Positions 1 to 6,898 of a stretch of DNA of 29,579 bases are shown here, in pieces (positions within the stretch are counted from its first letter, which is position 1; every line of letters begins with the position of its first letter). A model generated the notes under the pieces. That model searched no databases and was not told the DNA's origin. It saw only the letters and a list, made by a program, of their open reading frames with translations. The position numbers and the translations under genes were made by a program. This DNA is from a bacterium (GTDB lineage: Bacteria > Actinomycetota > Acidimicrobiia > Acidimicrobiales > CATQHL01): the NCBI GenBank assembly GCA_028819945.1, contig JAPPKQ010000050.1:1-29579 (forward strand), in the 5' to 3' direction.

Positions 1-1611
1 GCCGACGACTCCGGCTCGCTCCCCGTGGCGCCGCCTCCCGCCGCGGCGGCGGAGGGCGGTCTGGCCGAGGCGCAGGCCGCCGCCGACGCCGCGCGGAGCG
101 CGTCCGCCCCGCCGCGCGCACCGGAGGCCGCGCCCGACAGGACCCGGGCGTCGGAGAAATCGGCCTGGGGTTCGGTCGAGCCGACCCGGCCGGGGGAGTG
201 CTGGGGATGCTCGTCCAACATCTTCAGAGACTACGGCGTGAACCCGTTCGTGGACGCGCTCCGCGATCCGCTGTCGACCTTCGCCCTCGACGTGGACACT
301 GCCTCCTACGTGGTGACGCGCAACTACCTGGAAGGGGGCTCGCTGCCGCCGATGGAGGCCGTGCGTGTGGAGGAGTTCGTCAACTACTTCGACGGTGGCT
401 ACGAGCCGGAGTGGGACGAATTCGCCATCCACGTGGAGGCGGCGCCGTCACCGTTCTCCCGTGACGGATACGTGCTGATGCGAGTCGGCGTGCGAGCGCC
501 CGACGTGCTGGCCGACGTCGTGATCCCCGACAGCGTGATCGTGGTGATGGACCGCTCGGGTTCCATGGGCGAGCAGGCCGGCTACGGCGGCGAATGGCTC
601 GATCGCATCGAACTGGCGCACGAGGCCGTGGACCTGCTGCTGGACGGCCTGCCGGACGGTACCCGCGTCGGCATCGTGGCCTATGACGACCGGGTCGCCA
701 CCGTGGTCGAACCCTCCGACGTGGCCGGCAACCGGGACTGGATCATGCGCCGGATCCGCGACGAGGTCTACCCGAGGGGCAGCACCAACGCCGGGGCCGG
801 CTTGGAGCGCGGTTTCGACCTGGCGCTGGACGAGGCCCGCCGGGGACGGGACGTGCTGGTGATGCTGCTCTCCGACGGCGTGGCCAACGTGGGCGCCACC
901 CGCACCGAGGAGATCCTCCGGGACATCGGCGACCGCGGCGACATCGGCCTGACCACGATCGGCGTGGGGCTCGGGCCGTTCAACGACGTGCTCATGGAAC
1001 AACTCGCCAATTCGGCCGACGGCACCTACCACTACATCGACAGCACCCACGAGGCGCGTCGCATCTTCGGCTCCAACATCGTGAGCCTGCTGGCGCTGGC
1101 CGCGCGGGACGCCAAGATCCAGGTGGAGTTCAACCCCGACACGGTGCTCTCGTACCGGCTGCTGGGCTTCGAGAACCGCGATGTGGCCGACGAGGACTTC
1201 CGCGACAACACCGTGGACGCCGGTGAGGTGGGTCTCGGCCAGAGTTCCACCGCCCTGTACGAACTGGAGCTGGCCGGTCGCTCTCGAGACCGGAGCAGCC
1301 GGGACTGGCTGGCGACCGCCACCCTGCGCTACCAGCGGCCCCGCCGGGGCTCGATCACCGAGATCGAGCAGAGCGTCACCGGCGCCGACATCGCCCGCTC
1401 GTTCGCCTCGGCAAGCCCGCACTTCCGCCTGGCGGCTGTGGCGGCGGAGTTCGCCGAGGTGTTGCGGCGCAGCCCGTTCGTGGAATACCGGGACGCCGAC
1501 ATGGCGGTGCTGGTTGACGAGGCCTGGTACGCCTCCGACGACCTGCGCCGAAACCGCGACGCCGAGGAACTGGCCGAGCTGATCGAGGACGCCCGCCGCC
1601 TGACCCGCTAG
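1..1611 (+). CDS. von Willebrand factor A domain protein, YfbK-like (5' partial)
   Basis: The frame is open from the first base, so the true start lies upstream; the GTG at 25 is only an internal candidate. The visible N-terminus is an Ala/Pro-rich, low-complexity linker (about residues 1-60 counted from 25), typical of the tether behind a lipobox that would lie outside the window. Next comes the YfbK-type N-terminal region (NPFVDALRDPLSTFALDVD, then VRVEEFVNYF), then a vWA domain with the MIDAS motif DRSGSM (D176) and a later LLSDGVANVG strand. The C-terminal part (HFRLAAVAAEFAEVLR) resembles the DUF3520 region of this family. Proteins of this family are usually envelope-anchored metal-dependent binding proteins of unclear role. 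A 7-bp hairpin follows the stop codon. Family assignment is firm; function is not known. Confidence 0.88.
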   Translation, partial: ADDSGSLPVAPPPAAAAEGGLAEAQAAADAARSASAPPRAPEAAPDRTRASEKSAWGSVEPTRPGECWGCSSNIFRDYGVNPFVDALRDPLSTFALDVDTASYVVTRNYLEGGSLPPMEAVRVEEFVNYFDGGYEPEWDEFAIHVEAAPSPFSRDGYVLMRVGVRAPDVLADVVIPDSVIVVMDRSGSMGEQAGYGGEWLDRIELAHEAVDLLLDGLPDGTRVGIVAYDDRVATVVEPSDVAGNRDWIMRRIRDEVYPRGSTNAGAGLERGFDLALDEARRGRDVLVMLLSDGVANVGATRTEEILRDIGDRGDIGLTTIGVGLGPFNDVLMEQLANSADGTYHYIDSTHEARRIFGSNIVSLLALAARDAKIQVEFNPDTVLSYRLLGFENRDVADEDFRDNTVDAGEVGLGQSSTALYELELAGRSRDRSSRDWLATATLRYQRPRRGSITEIEQSVTGADIARSFASASPHFRLAAVAAEFAEVLRRSPFVEYRDADMAVLVDEAWYASDDLRRNRDAEELAELIEDARRLTR

Positions 1612-1623
1612 ACGGCCGCACCG

Positions 1624-1641
1624 GCCGCAGGAGGCTGCGGC
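1624..1641 (+). terminator. Stem-loop after the vWA gene
   Basis: GCCGCAG (1624-1630) pairs perfectly with CTGCGGC (1635-1641) around a GAGG loop, 12 bases after the stop of the vWA gene. There is no T-run, so it is a GC-rich terminator candidate or an mRNA 3'-end stabiliser and not a textbook Rho-independent terminator. Confidence 0.4.
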
Positions 1642-1751
1642 GACGCCTCAACCCGCAAATCTGTTCCCGTCGATGCACGACGCCAAGGCGGAACTTCGAG
1701 AAGCGACACTTCACCCGGTCGTGCGGGCTCGGCTGCGGTATCCTGCAACCA

Positions 1752-1767
1752 ATCGAGGTGCCTCGAT
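1752..1767. promoter_or_regulatory. 16-bp palindrome upstream of the Uma2-family gene
   Basis: ATCGAGG-TG-CCTCGAT is a perfect inverted repeat with 7-bp arms and a 2-base centre, 45 bases upstream of the ATG at 1813. A possible -10 box (TATCCT, 1739-1744) lies 7 bases before it, which would put the palindrome over or just after the transcription start. I see no convincing -35 box. The arrangement fits a repressor operator, but the binding protein is unknown. Confidence 0.35.
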
Positions 1768-1812
1768 AGGCAACTCCTTGAAACATCAGGTTATGTGCGC
1801 TCGAGGTGTGAG

Positions 1813-2370
1813 ATGACCGCAACATCAACTAAACTGGTGACAGCAGATGAACTCTTGCTGCTCTACAGCCAGGGTGTACGAGGCGAGTTGATCAGGGGGG
1901 TGCTGACCGAGGTGACGCCGGTGGGGCAGGAGCACGGCGAGATCGTCACGAACCTCGTACTCGCGCTCGGAAACTTCGTCAAGCCCCGCGGGCTGGGGCG
2001 GCTGACGGCCTCCGACGCGGGCGTCTGGCTGGAGCGTGACCCCGACACGGTGCGCGAGCCGGACATCGCCTTCTTCTCCGCGGCGCGGATGCCGCCGGGG
2101 GTCCGCGTCACCGGCTATTCCGAGATCGCTCCGGACCTCGTCGTGGAGATCGTCTCGCCGGGCGACAGCCGCCGGGAGGTCCGCGACAAGGCGCGGATGT
2201 GGCTCAGCCACGGTGTTCGCCTGGTGTGGGTGGTGCATCCCGGCACGCGCACCGTAGACGTGCACCGCCCCGGCGATCCGGTGGTGACGCTCGCCGCCGG
2301 CGGCGCCCTCGACGGCGCCGACGTACTTCCCGGCTTCTCCTGTCCCCTCAGCGCAGCCTTCGACACATAG
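1813..2370 (+). CDS. Uma2 family (DUF820) endonuclease-like protein
   Basis: This 185-residue protein has the PD-(D/E)xK nuclease fold signature of the Uma2/DUF820 family. The opening MTATSTKLVTADELLLLY is typical of the family. The acidic residue of EPDIAFF (D84), the Glu of VVEIVSP (E112) and the Lys of RDKARMW (K126) match the usual catalytic arrangement. The ATG at 1813 is preferred over the in-frame GTG at 1795 because GAGGTG (1803-1808) is placed as its ribosome binding site and family members start at this point. Uma2 proteins are abundant in cyanobacteria and some actinobacteria; their biological substrate is largely unknown. The gene stands alone, with its own leader containing a palindrome, and converges on the secreted-protein gene. 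Confidence 0.87.
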   Translation: MTATSTKLVTADELLLLYSQGVRGELIRGVLTEVTPVGQEHGEIVTNLVLALGNFVKPRGLGRLTASDAGVWLERDPDTVREPDIAFFSAARMPPGVRVTGYSEIAPDLVVEIVSPGDSRREVRDKARMWLSHGVRLVWVVHPGTRTVDVHRPGDPVVTLAAGGALDGADVLPGFSCPLSAAFDT

Positions 2371-2500
2371 CCGCAGTGCCGCCGCGCGGGGCACCCTCAT
2401 CCGGCCGCGGCTGACACATCTCACCTCACTCGGATTCCGGGGAACTGAGACTTCAGGCCCGACTCTTATTCGTCCCGTTGTCGCAACTGGAGTGCTTTTC

Positions 2501-3256
2501 TCAGTCCGACCAGCCGTACCATCCGCTCTGCCAGGTCTTGCCGGGCGGGTTGCTTGCGGCGTCGTGGTGGAAGCATCCCCAATGCCCCGCCGCGAAGCAG
2601 GCGTCTTTCGTGCCGTAGGGACCGCCGTTCGCGTCGCTCGGCAGGTTCGTCTCCGGCAGTGTGGGTTCGGGATCGGGGTCCCAGCTGGCCTGCTCTGCGA
2701 CCAAGTCCGCGGTGGTGGGGTATAGCTGCTCGCCGGTGCTGGTCCAGCTGAGGCTCTCGCCGGCGCCGTCGGGCCACAGGTCGCCGGGCTGGGTGGTCGT
2801 CGTCGGCGGGACGTAGGCGCCCAGGGTGGCCTCCCAGTGCACTGTGCCGGCGGTGATCCTGATCGTGTCGTACCCGCCACTGCGGAGTTCTCCCTGGTTG
2901 ACCCACACCTCCCACGCCGATCCGAACCAGTACATCATCACCGAACTGTCACAGAACCGCCAACGGCGGCCGGCGCTGCAGCTGACTGCGGTGTGGCTTC
3001 CGGCGGTCGATGCGCGCACCGAGATCGTGTCGCTGTCGCTCGTTCCGCTGACCGTCAGCTCGCAGTAGCCCCGGCCCGTGAGCTGGTTCGGGCTGCCGCC
3101 GGTCGGGCATGGGGTTCCGTACTTGTCCAGCCCGCTGAACGTCACCGTCTGGGCGTGGGCCGGGGCGACGAGTATCGCAGCCAGTGGAACCGCCGCCAGT
3201 GCGACCGCGGCCAGTGCCGCCACGAACGCCCGTCTCCTGTGCCTCGCCCGATTCAT
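2501..3256 (-). CDS. Secreted hypothetical protein with signal peptide
   Basis: I do not recognise this 251-residue protein. It begins with a basic n-region (MNRARHRRR), a long hydrophobic Ala/Val/Leu core and a likely signal peptidase I site after APAHA, so it is probably exported. The mature part has a cysteine-containing beta-rich-looking N-terminal half (TVTFSGLDKYGTPCPTGG, then GYCELTVSG), a PPTTTTQPG linker near the middle and a Cys/Trp/Gly-rich tail ending QSGWYGWSD. Six or more cysteines suggest disulfides. The ATG at 3256 is chosen because GGGAGGGG lies 7 bases upstream and the signal peptide starts exactly there, although the frame stays open further upstream. It is transcribed alone, converging on the Uma2-family gene. 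Confidence 0.72.
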   Translation of the reverse strand: MNRARHRRRAFVAALAAVALAAVPLAAILVAPAHAQTVTFSGLDKYGTPCPTGGSPNQLTGRGYCELTVSGTSDSDTISVRASTAGSHTAVSCSAGRRWRFCDSSVMMYWFGSAWEVWVNQGELRSGGYDTIRITAGTVHWEATLGAYVPPTTTTQPGDLWPDGAGESLSWTSTGEQLYPTTADLVAEQASWDPDPEPTLPETNLPSDANGGPYGTKDACFAAGHWGCFHHDAASNPPGKTWQSGWYGWSD

Positions 3257-3755
3257 GTCGAAACCCCTCCCGTGGTCCTGCTCCAGACCTGTTGAGTTCC
3301 GCAGGCACGTCCCCGTCGCCGATGCGAGAGGCCGCATCCGTAACTCGCACCACCATATGCCCGATCGCGGGCGGTAAAGGGGGTCAACCAATTCGCTGCG
3401 CCTGCGCCGTCTCGCCGAGCTGCTATGCCCGATCGCGGGGTGTCGACCCTCGTCTCGGAGCCGATCGGGCGCGTCCCCCACAGGTGCCGCTAGGTCCGGC
3501 GACGCGCACGGCGCCTGTCCCCTTCGGTCCTCGTCGGCGAGGGCGTCGTGGCGCTCGGCGGGGCGGGTGGCCGCCGACTCGTACGCCTCGGCGGTGTTGC
3601 GGTACGTGCCGAGCCACTTGTCGAGGGGGACAGTGAGCTCGCCGTCGTTGCCCTCGAAGTAGCGGAGGTGCAGCCAGTGGAAGTCGTCGCCCACCGGCAG
3701 TCTCCCCGTGACGGTCTTGCCCGGGAGGCCGGTGTGGCCGTGTGCGGACGCCAGG
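3257..3755. other. 499-base stretch without an assigned gene
   Basis: This lies between the acyl-CoA synthetase stop and the secreted-protein start, both on the minus strand. It contains a 16-base direct repeat (TATGCCCGATCGCGGG at 3356-3371 and 3424-3439), an inverted partial copy (CCGATCGGGCG, 3461-3471), and a 6-bp hairpin GATGCG/CGCATC (3321-3338). The minus-strand frame from about 3755 down to 3500 also reads like a protein, for example DFHWLHLRYFEGNDGEL followed by TVPLDKWLGTYRN. Its only possible start is a GTG at 3694, with no good ribosome binding site, and the reading loses protein-like character after about 3500. I regard it as a possible gene remnant and do not call it a gene. Confidence 0.45.
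3356..3439. repeat. 16-bp direct repeat pair, spacing 68 bases
   Basis: TATGCCCGATCGCGGG occurs identically at 3356-3371 and 3424-3439, about 100 and 170 bases upstream of the secreted-protein start. A third, inverted copy of the core GCCCGATCG lies at about 3461-3471. The even placement upstream of one gene suggests protein binding sites, but a chance or slippage origin is not excluded. Confidence 0.45.
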
Positions 3756-5510
3756 TCAGCCTGGGGGCGACAGTCGTTCGCGCAGCTCGCGCTTGAGGAA
3801 CTTGCCGTTGGCGTTGCGGGGCAGCGGCTCGTCCAGGAACCAGACGTGGCGGGGGTGCTTGAAGCGTGCCAGCCTGCCAGCGAGATGGGCGGTGAGGTCG
3901 TTCGCTGTCAGCGAGGCGCCGGACCCCAGCACAACGGCTGCCGCGACCTCCTCGCCGAGGCGGTCGTCGGGCACGCCGAACACGGCCACCTCGGCGATCT
4001 CGTCGAGTTCGTGCAGGGCGGCCTCCACCTCGGCGCAGTGGACGTTCTCGCCGCCGCGGATGACGACGTCCTTGGCCCGGTCCTTGATGTGGATCCAGCC
4101 GTCGGCGTCGATCTCGGCGATGTCGCCGGTGCGGAACCAGCCGTCGACGATGGCTTCGGCGGTGGCTTCGGGCTGGTTGAGGTAGCCCTTGATGACGTTC
4201 GGGCCGCGCAGCAGCAACTCGCCCTGCCTGCCGGTCGCCAACTCGCCGCCGTCGGCGTCGACCACCTTGGCCTCCATGCACGGCACCACCGGTCCGACCG
4301 ACGCCGGCTTCGCCACGTAGTACTCGCTGCCGATTGCCGTGGCGATACCGGTCGTCTCGGTGAGCCCGTAGCCGGTGACCGGCTCACCGTGCCGGAGGGA
4401 GGTGTCGATGCGGACGACCAGATCGGGTTGCAGCGCGGCCCCGCCGCCGCCCATGGAGCGCAGCGAGGAGGTGTCGGTTCGGCCCCAGGCGGGATGCCGC
4501 AGCAGTTCCCGGGACAGTGCCGGCACGCCGGTGAACGTGGTAACGCGCTCGCGCTCGATGATGCGCAGGGCCTCGGCGGGATCCCAGTGGTGCATGAGAA
4601 CCAGCCGGCCGCCCGTCGCCGTGACGGGGTGCAGGACACACGTGCAGCCGGTCACGTGGAACAGCGGCACCGGCAGCAGCGCCACCCGCGGGCCGGGATC
4701 CTCGCCGGTTCGTGGCAGACCCTGCACGGCCAGCCGGCGGGCGCGCGCCGCGTTGCCGCAGTGCCGGACGAAGGCCAGATTGAGCAGGTTGTGGATCGAA
4801 CCCCGGTGCGTGGTCTGCGCCCCCTTGGGCGGGCCGGTGGTGCCCGAGGTGTAGAAGATGCCGACATCGTCGTCGGGTTCGATCTCGGCCGCGGGCAGTC
4901 TCGCGGGTGCGCCGGCGACGTCGACCACGTCGTCCCACCGGGAGGCCCCAACAGGCAGGTTGCCGTCGTGGCGTGTGACGATGAGAGCCAAGGTTCCGGC
5001 ACTCGAGGACAGGCGCTCCAGGCGTTCGCCGTCGACGATCGCCACCGCCGGAGAGGAGTCGCGTAGCGCGAACTCCAACTCGGGTCCTGTCCACCACGAG
5101 TTCATGGCCACCGCGGCGGCGCCCAGCGACGTTATCGCCCTGTACCACAGGACCCACTCCGTATAGTTCCGCAGGGCGATCGCCACGCGGTCGCCGCGAC
5201 CCACGCTGTGGCCGTCGCGCAGGTGATGTGCCAGCGACCGCACCCGGGCAGCGGCATCCCCGTAGCTGTAGCGCTCGGTGCCGTAGACGAGGTACTCGGC
5301 GTCGCCCTTGGCCCCCGCCAATTCCCAGATCACCCGCATGTTGGGCGGTGCGCGGTCGAATATCCGCGTCGGTATGCCGAGCACGTCGCGCACCGTCCAG
5401 GCGAAGGGGGCGCCGGGAGAGGTCAGCTCGGCGTAGGCGCGGTTGAAGTCGGCGATCAGGGCATCCGAAACGGAATCCCCGGTCCCGAACGCTTCCTCGA
5501 CTCCGGTCAC
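3756..5510 (-). CDS. Class I adenylate-forming acyl-CoA synthetase (AMP-dependent ligase)
   Basis: This 584-residue enzyme would activate a carboxylic acid with ATP and CoA through an acyl-adenylate. The P-loop FYTSGTTGPPKG is at residues 219-230, the A5-type motif GYGLTETTG lies mid-protein, GWFRTGDIAEIDADGWIHI and DRAKDVVIRGGENV mark the hinge to the C-terminal lid, and NANGKFLKREL near the end carries the catalytic lysine (K570). Length and motif order are normal for the family. The start is a GTG at 5510 preceded by a weak AGGA. It is transcribed divergently from an SDR gene over a 60-base gap. Substrate cannot be read from sequence; the CoA-transferase and enoyl-CoA hydratase at the other end of the window are compatible with acyl-CoA degradation. 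Confidence 0.92.
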   Translation of the reverse strand: MTGVEEAFGTGDSVSDALIADFNRAYAELTSPGAPFAWTVRDVLGIPTRIFDRAPPNMRVIWELAGAKGDAEYLVYGTERYSYGDAAARVRSLAHHLRDGHSVGRGDRVAIALRNYTEWVLWYRAITSLGAAAVAMNSWWTGPELEFALRDSSPAVAIVDGERLERLSSSAGTLALIVTRHDGNLPVGASRWDDVVDVAGAPARLPAAEIEPDDDVGIFYTSGTTGPPKGAQTTHRGSIHNLLNLAFVRHCGNAARARRLAVQGLPRTGEDPGPRVALLPVPLFHVTGCTCVLHPVTATGGRLVLMHHWDPAEALRIIERERVTTFTGVPALSRELLRHPAWGRTDTSSLRSMGGGGAALQPDLVVRIDTSLRHGEPVTGYGLTETTGIATAIGSEYYVAKPASVGPVVPCMEAKVVDADGGELATGRQGELLLRGPNVIKGYLNQPEATAEAIVDGWFRTGDIAEIDADGWIHIKDRAKDVVIRGGENVHCAEVEAALHELDEIAEVAVFGVPDDRLGEEVAAAVVLGSGASLTANDLTAHLAGRLARFKHPRHVWFLDEPLPRNANGKFLKRELRERLSPPG

Positions 5511-5570
5511 GGCTGCGATCCTACGATTACCACCGGGAAGCCATCAGGATTCGATCGAGGAGGTCGGGAC

Positions 5571-6338
5571 ATGAGCGAGCGACGACTCGAGGGCCGGCGC
5601 TGCCTGGTGACCGGAGCCGCCGGTGGGCAGGGCGCCGCCGTGAGCCGCAGGTTCGCGGCCGAGGGGGCCTCGGTGGCTGTGACCGACCTCCACGATGACG
5701 GCGTGCAGGAGCTCGCCGCCGAACTGCGCGACGGCGGCGCCACCGCGGTCGGCGTCGCCGCAGACGCGCGCGACGAGGAGCAGGTGGCCGGCGTCGTGGA
5801 GGTCGCCGTTGGATCTCTCGGCGGGTTGGACGTGCTGTACAACAACGCCGGCGTCCTGTTGCTCGACGACGACCGCCCGAGCGAGGACCTGGAACTCGAC
5901 ACCTGGAACAAGGTGCTGGCCATCAACGCCACCGGGATGTTCCTGTTCTGCAAGCACGCCCTGCGCCCGTTGCTCGACGCGGCCCCCGGGTCGGTGATCC
6001 TGAACGTCGGCTCGGCTGCCTCGTACCGCGGTGATCCCCACTTCCACGCCTACGCCGCCGCCAAAGGGGCACTGCTGTCCTACACGGCGTCGCTGGCGCA
6101 GTGTTACGGGCCGCGCGGGTTGCGTGCCAACCTGATCTGTCCCGGATTCATCGAGACGCCCATGATCGAGTCTCTGCTCACCGACGAGGACCTCGTGGCA
6201 GCGGTCACCGGCGCCACGGCGCTACGGCGCATGGGCCGGCCGGAGGAGATCGCCGCCTACGCCGCCTTCCTGGCCTCCGACGACGCCTCGTTCGTAACCG
6301 ACGCCGTTGTCACGGTGCACGGCGGATTCGTCAAGTAG
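5571..6338 (+). CDS. SDR family NAD(P)-dependent oxidoreductase
   Basis: This 255-residue classical short-chain dehydrogenase has the cofactor glycine motif TGAAGGQG (residues 14-21), the structural NNAG motif and the catalytic YxxxK as Y161-AAA-K165. PGFIETPM after the active site is typical of family members. The ATG at 5571 has GAGGAGGT (5557-5564) six bases upstream; the longer open frame from 5208 runs antisense into the acyl-CoA synthetase and is not used. Its stop overlaps by a few bases the 3' end of the convergent mosaic ORF. It probably oxidises or reduces a secondary alcohol or ketone; proximity to the dehydratase suggests sugar-acid metabolism, but substrate is unknown. Confidence 0.92.
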   Translation: MSERRLEGRRCLVTGAAGGQGAAVSRRFAAEGASVAVTDLHDDGVQELAAELRDGGATAVGVAADARDEEQVAGVVEVAVGSLGGLDVLYNNAGVLLLDDDRPSEDLELDTWNKVLAINATGMFLFCKHALRPLLDAAPGSVILNVGSAASYRGDPHFHAYAAAKGALLSYTASLAQCYGPRGLRANLICPGFIETPMIESLLTDEDLVAAVTGATALRRMGRPEEIAAYAAFLASDDASFVTDAVVTVHGGFVK

Positions 6339-6888
6339 GAGGGTACGGAAGCGGCGCGACGGGGAGCACGCCGGGCATGTCGACGAAGCCGGGCAGGCGT
6401 TGGACACGCTCGGCCCACCGCCGGAGGGCGGGATAGTCCTCGTGTGAGATCCCTCCCTCCCCGGAGAGGGCGACGTCGGGGAAGACGGCGATGTCGGCGA
6501 CCGTGGCGATGCACGGCCCGCAGGCGCCTTGCTCGCAGGACGACGGCAGGTCGACTCCGGCGTTCCGCAGGCCGTCGAGCAGCGACATGCCGCCGGCGAT
6601 CCGGAGCGTCCGGGCCGCGTCCCGCCGGAGGGGGAAGTTGTTGCAGGGCTCGGAGAGGTCCAGCAGGTCGCCGACCTTGACGCTGTCATGCATGTACCGC
6701 GATCCGCCGCCGGCCGAGCAGGCGGCTCCGGACCACGTGGCGCGGCACCAGTCGGCACCGGCGGCGACATCCCTGTCGAGCAGCTTGGTCCGCATGGTCT
6801 CGCCTGCGCGGAGATCGTCGAGGATCGCCACGGGCTGCCAGAGATCCAGGATCGCCGGACCGGGCTCCTGCGGAGCCGATGCATTCAT
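6331..6888 (-). pseudogene. In-frame mosaic of Rieske-, flavin-reductase-, ferredoxin- and GST-like fragments
   Basis: The 185-codon frame has four pieces, each resembling a different protein family and each incomplete. Residues 17-45 (LWQPVAILDDLRAG..) resemble the N-terminus of a Rieske ring-hydroxylating oxygenase but stop before any Rieske Cys/His motif. Residues 62-100 (GSRYMHDSVKVGD, EPCNNFPL, IAGG) match the flavin-binding part of phthalate dioxygenase reductase/VanB-type reductases. Residues 102-126 (SLLDGLRNAGVDLPSSCEQG, then ACGPC) match the loop holding three of four cysteines of a plant-type [2Fe-2S] ferredoxin. Residues 128-176 (ADIAVFPDVALSGEGG, ERVQRLPGFVDMPG) match a GST C-terminal helix region. 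No stop interrupts it. ATG 6888 follows the dehydratase stop by 10 bases with AGGACG upstream, so it may be translated in that operon. A decayed, deleted relic is likelier than a working enzyme. Confidence 0.7.
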
Positions 6889-6898
6889 GTCGTCCGTC

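Noticed and set aside
2376..2394. GTGCC/GGCAC hairpin after the Uma2-family gene as a terminator
   Set aside because: Only a 5-bp stem with a 9-base loop and no T-run; such hairpins are common by chance in this GC-rich DNA.
3708..5066. Long plus-strand frame opposite the acyl-CoA synthetase
   Set aside because: The minus strand carries every adenylation motif; the plus-strand reading is Gly/Val/Asp-rich shadow sequence.
6222..6884. Alternative 220-codon frame over the mosaic ORF
   Set aside because: Arg/Ser/Pro-rich shadow reading starting at an ATG four bases off; the frame from 6888 contains all the recognisable family fragments.
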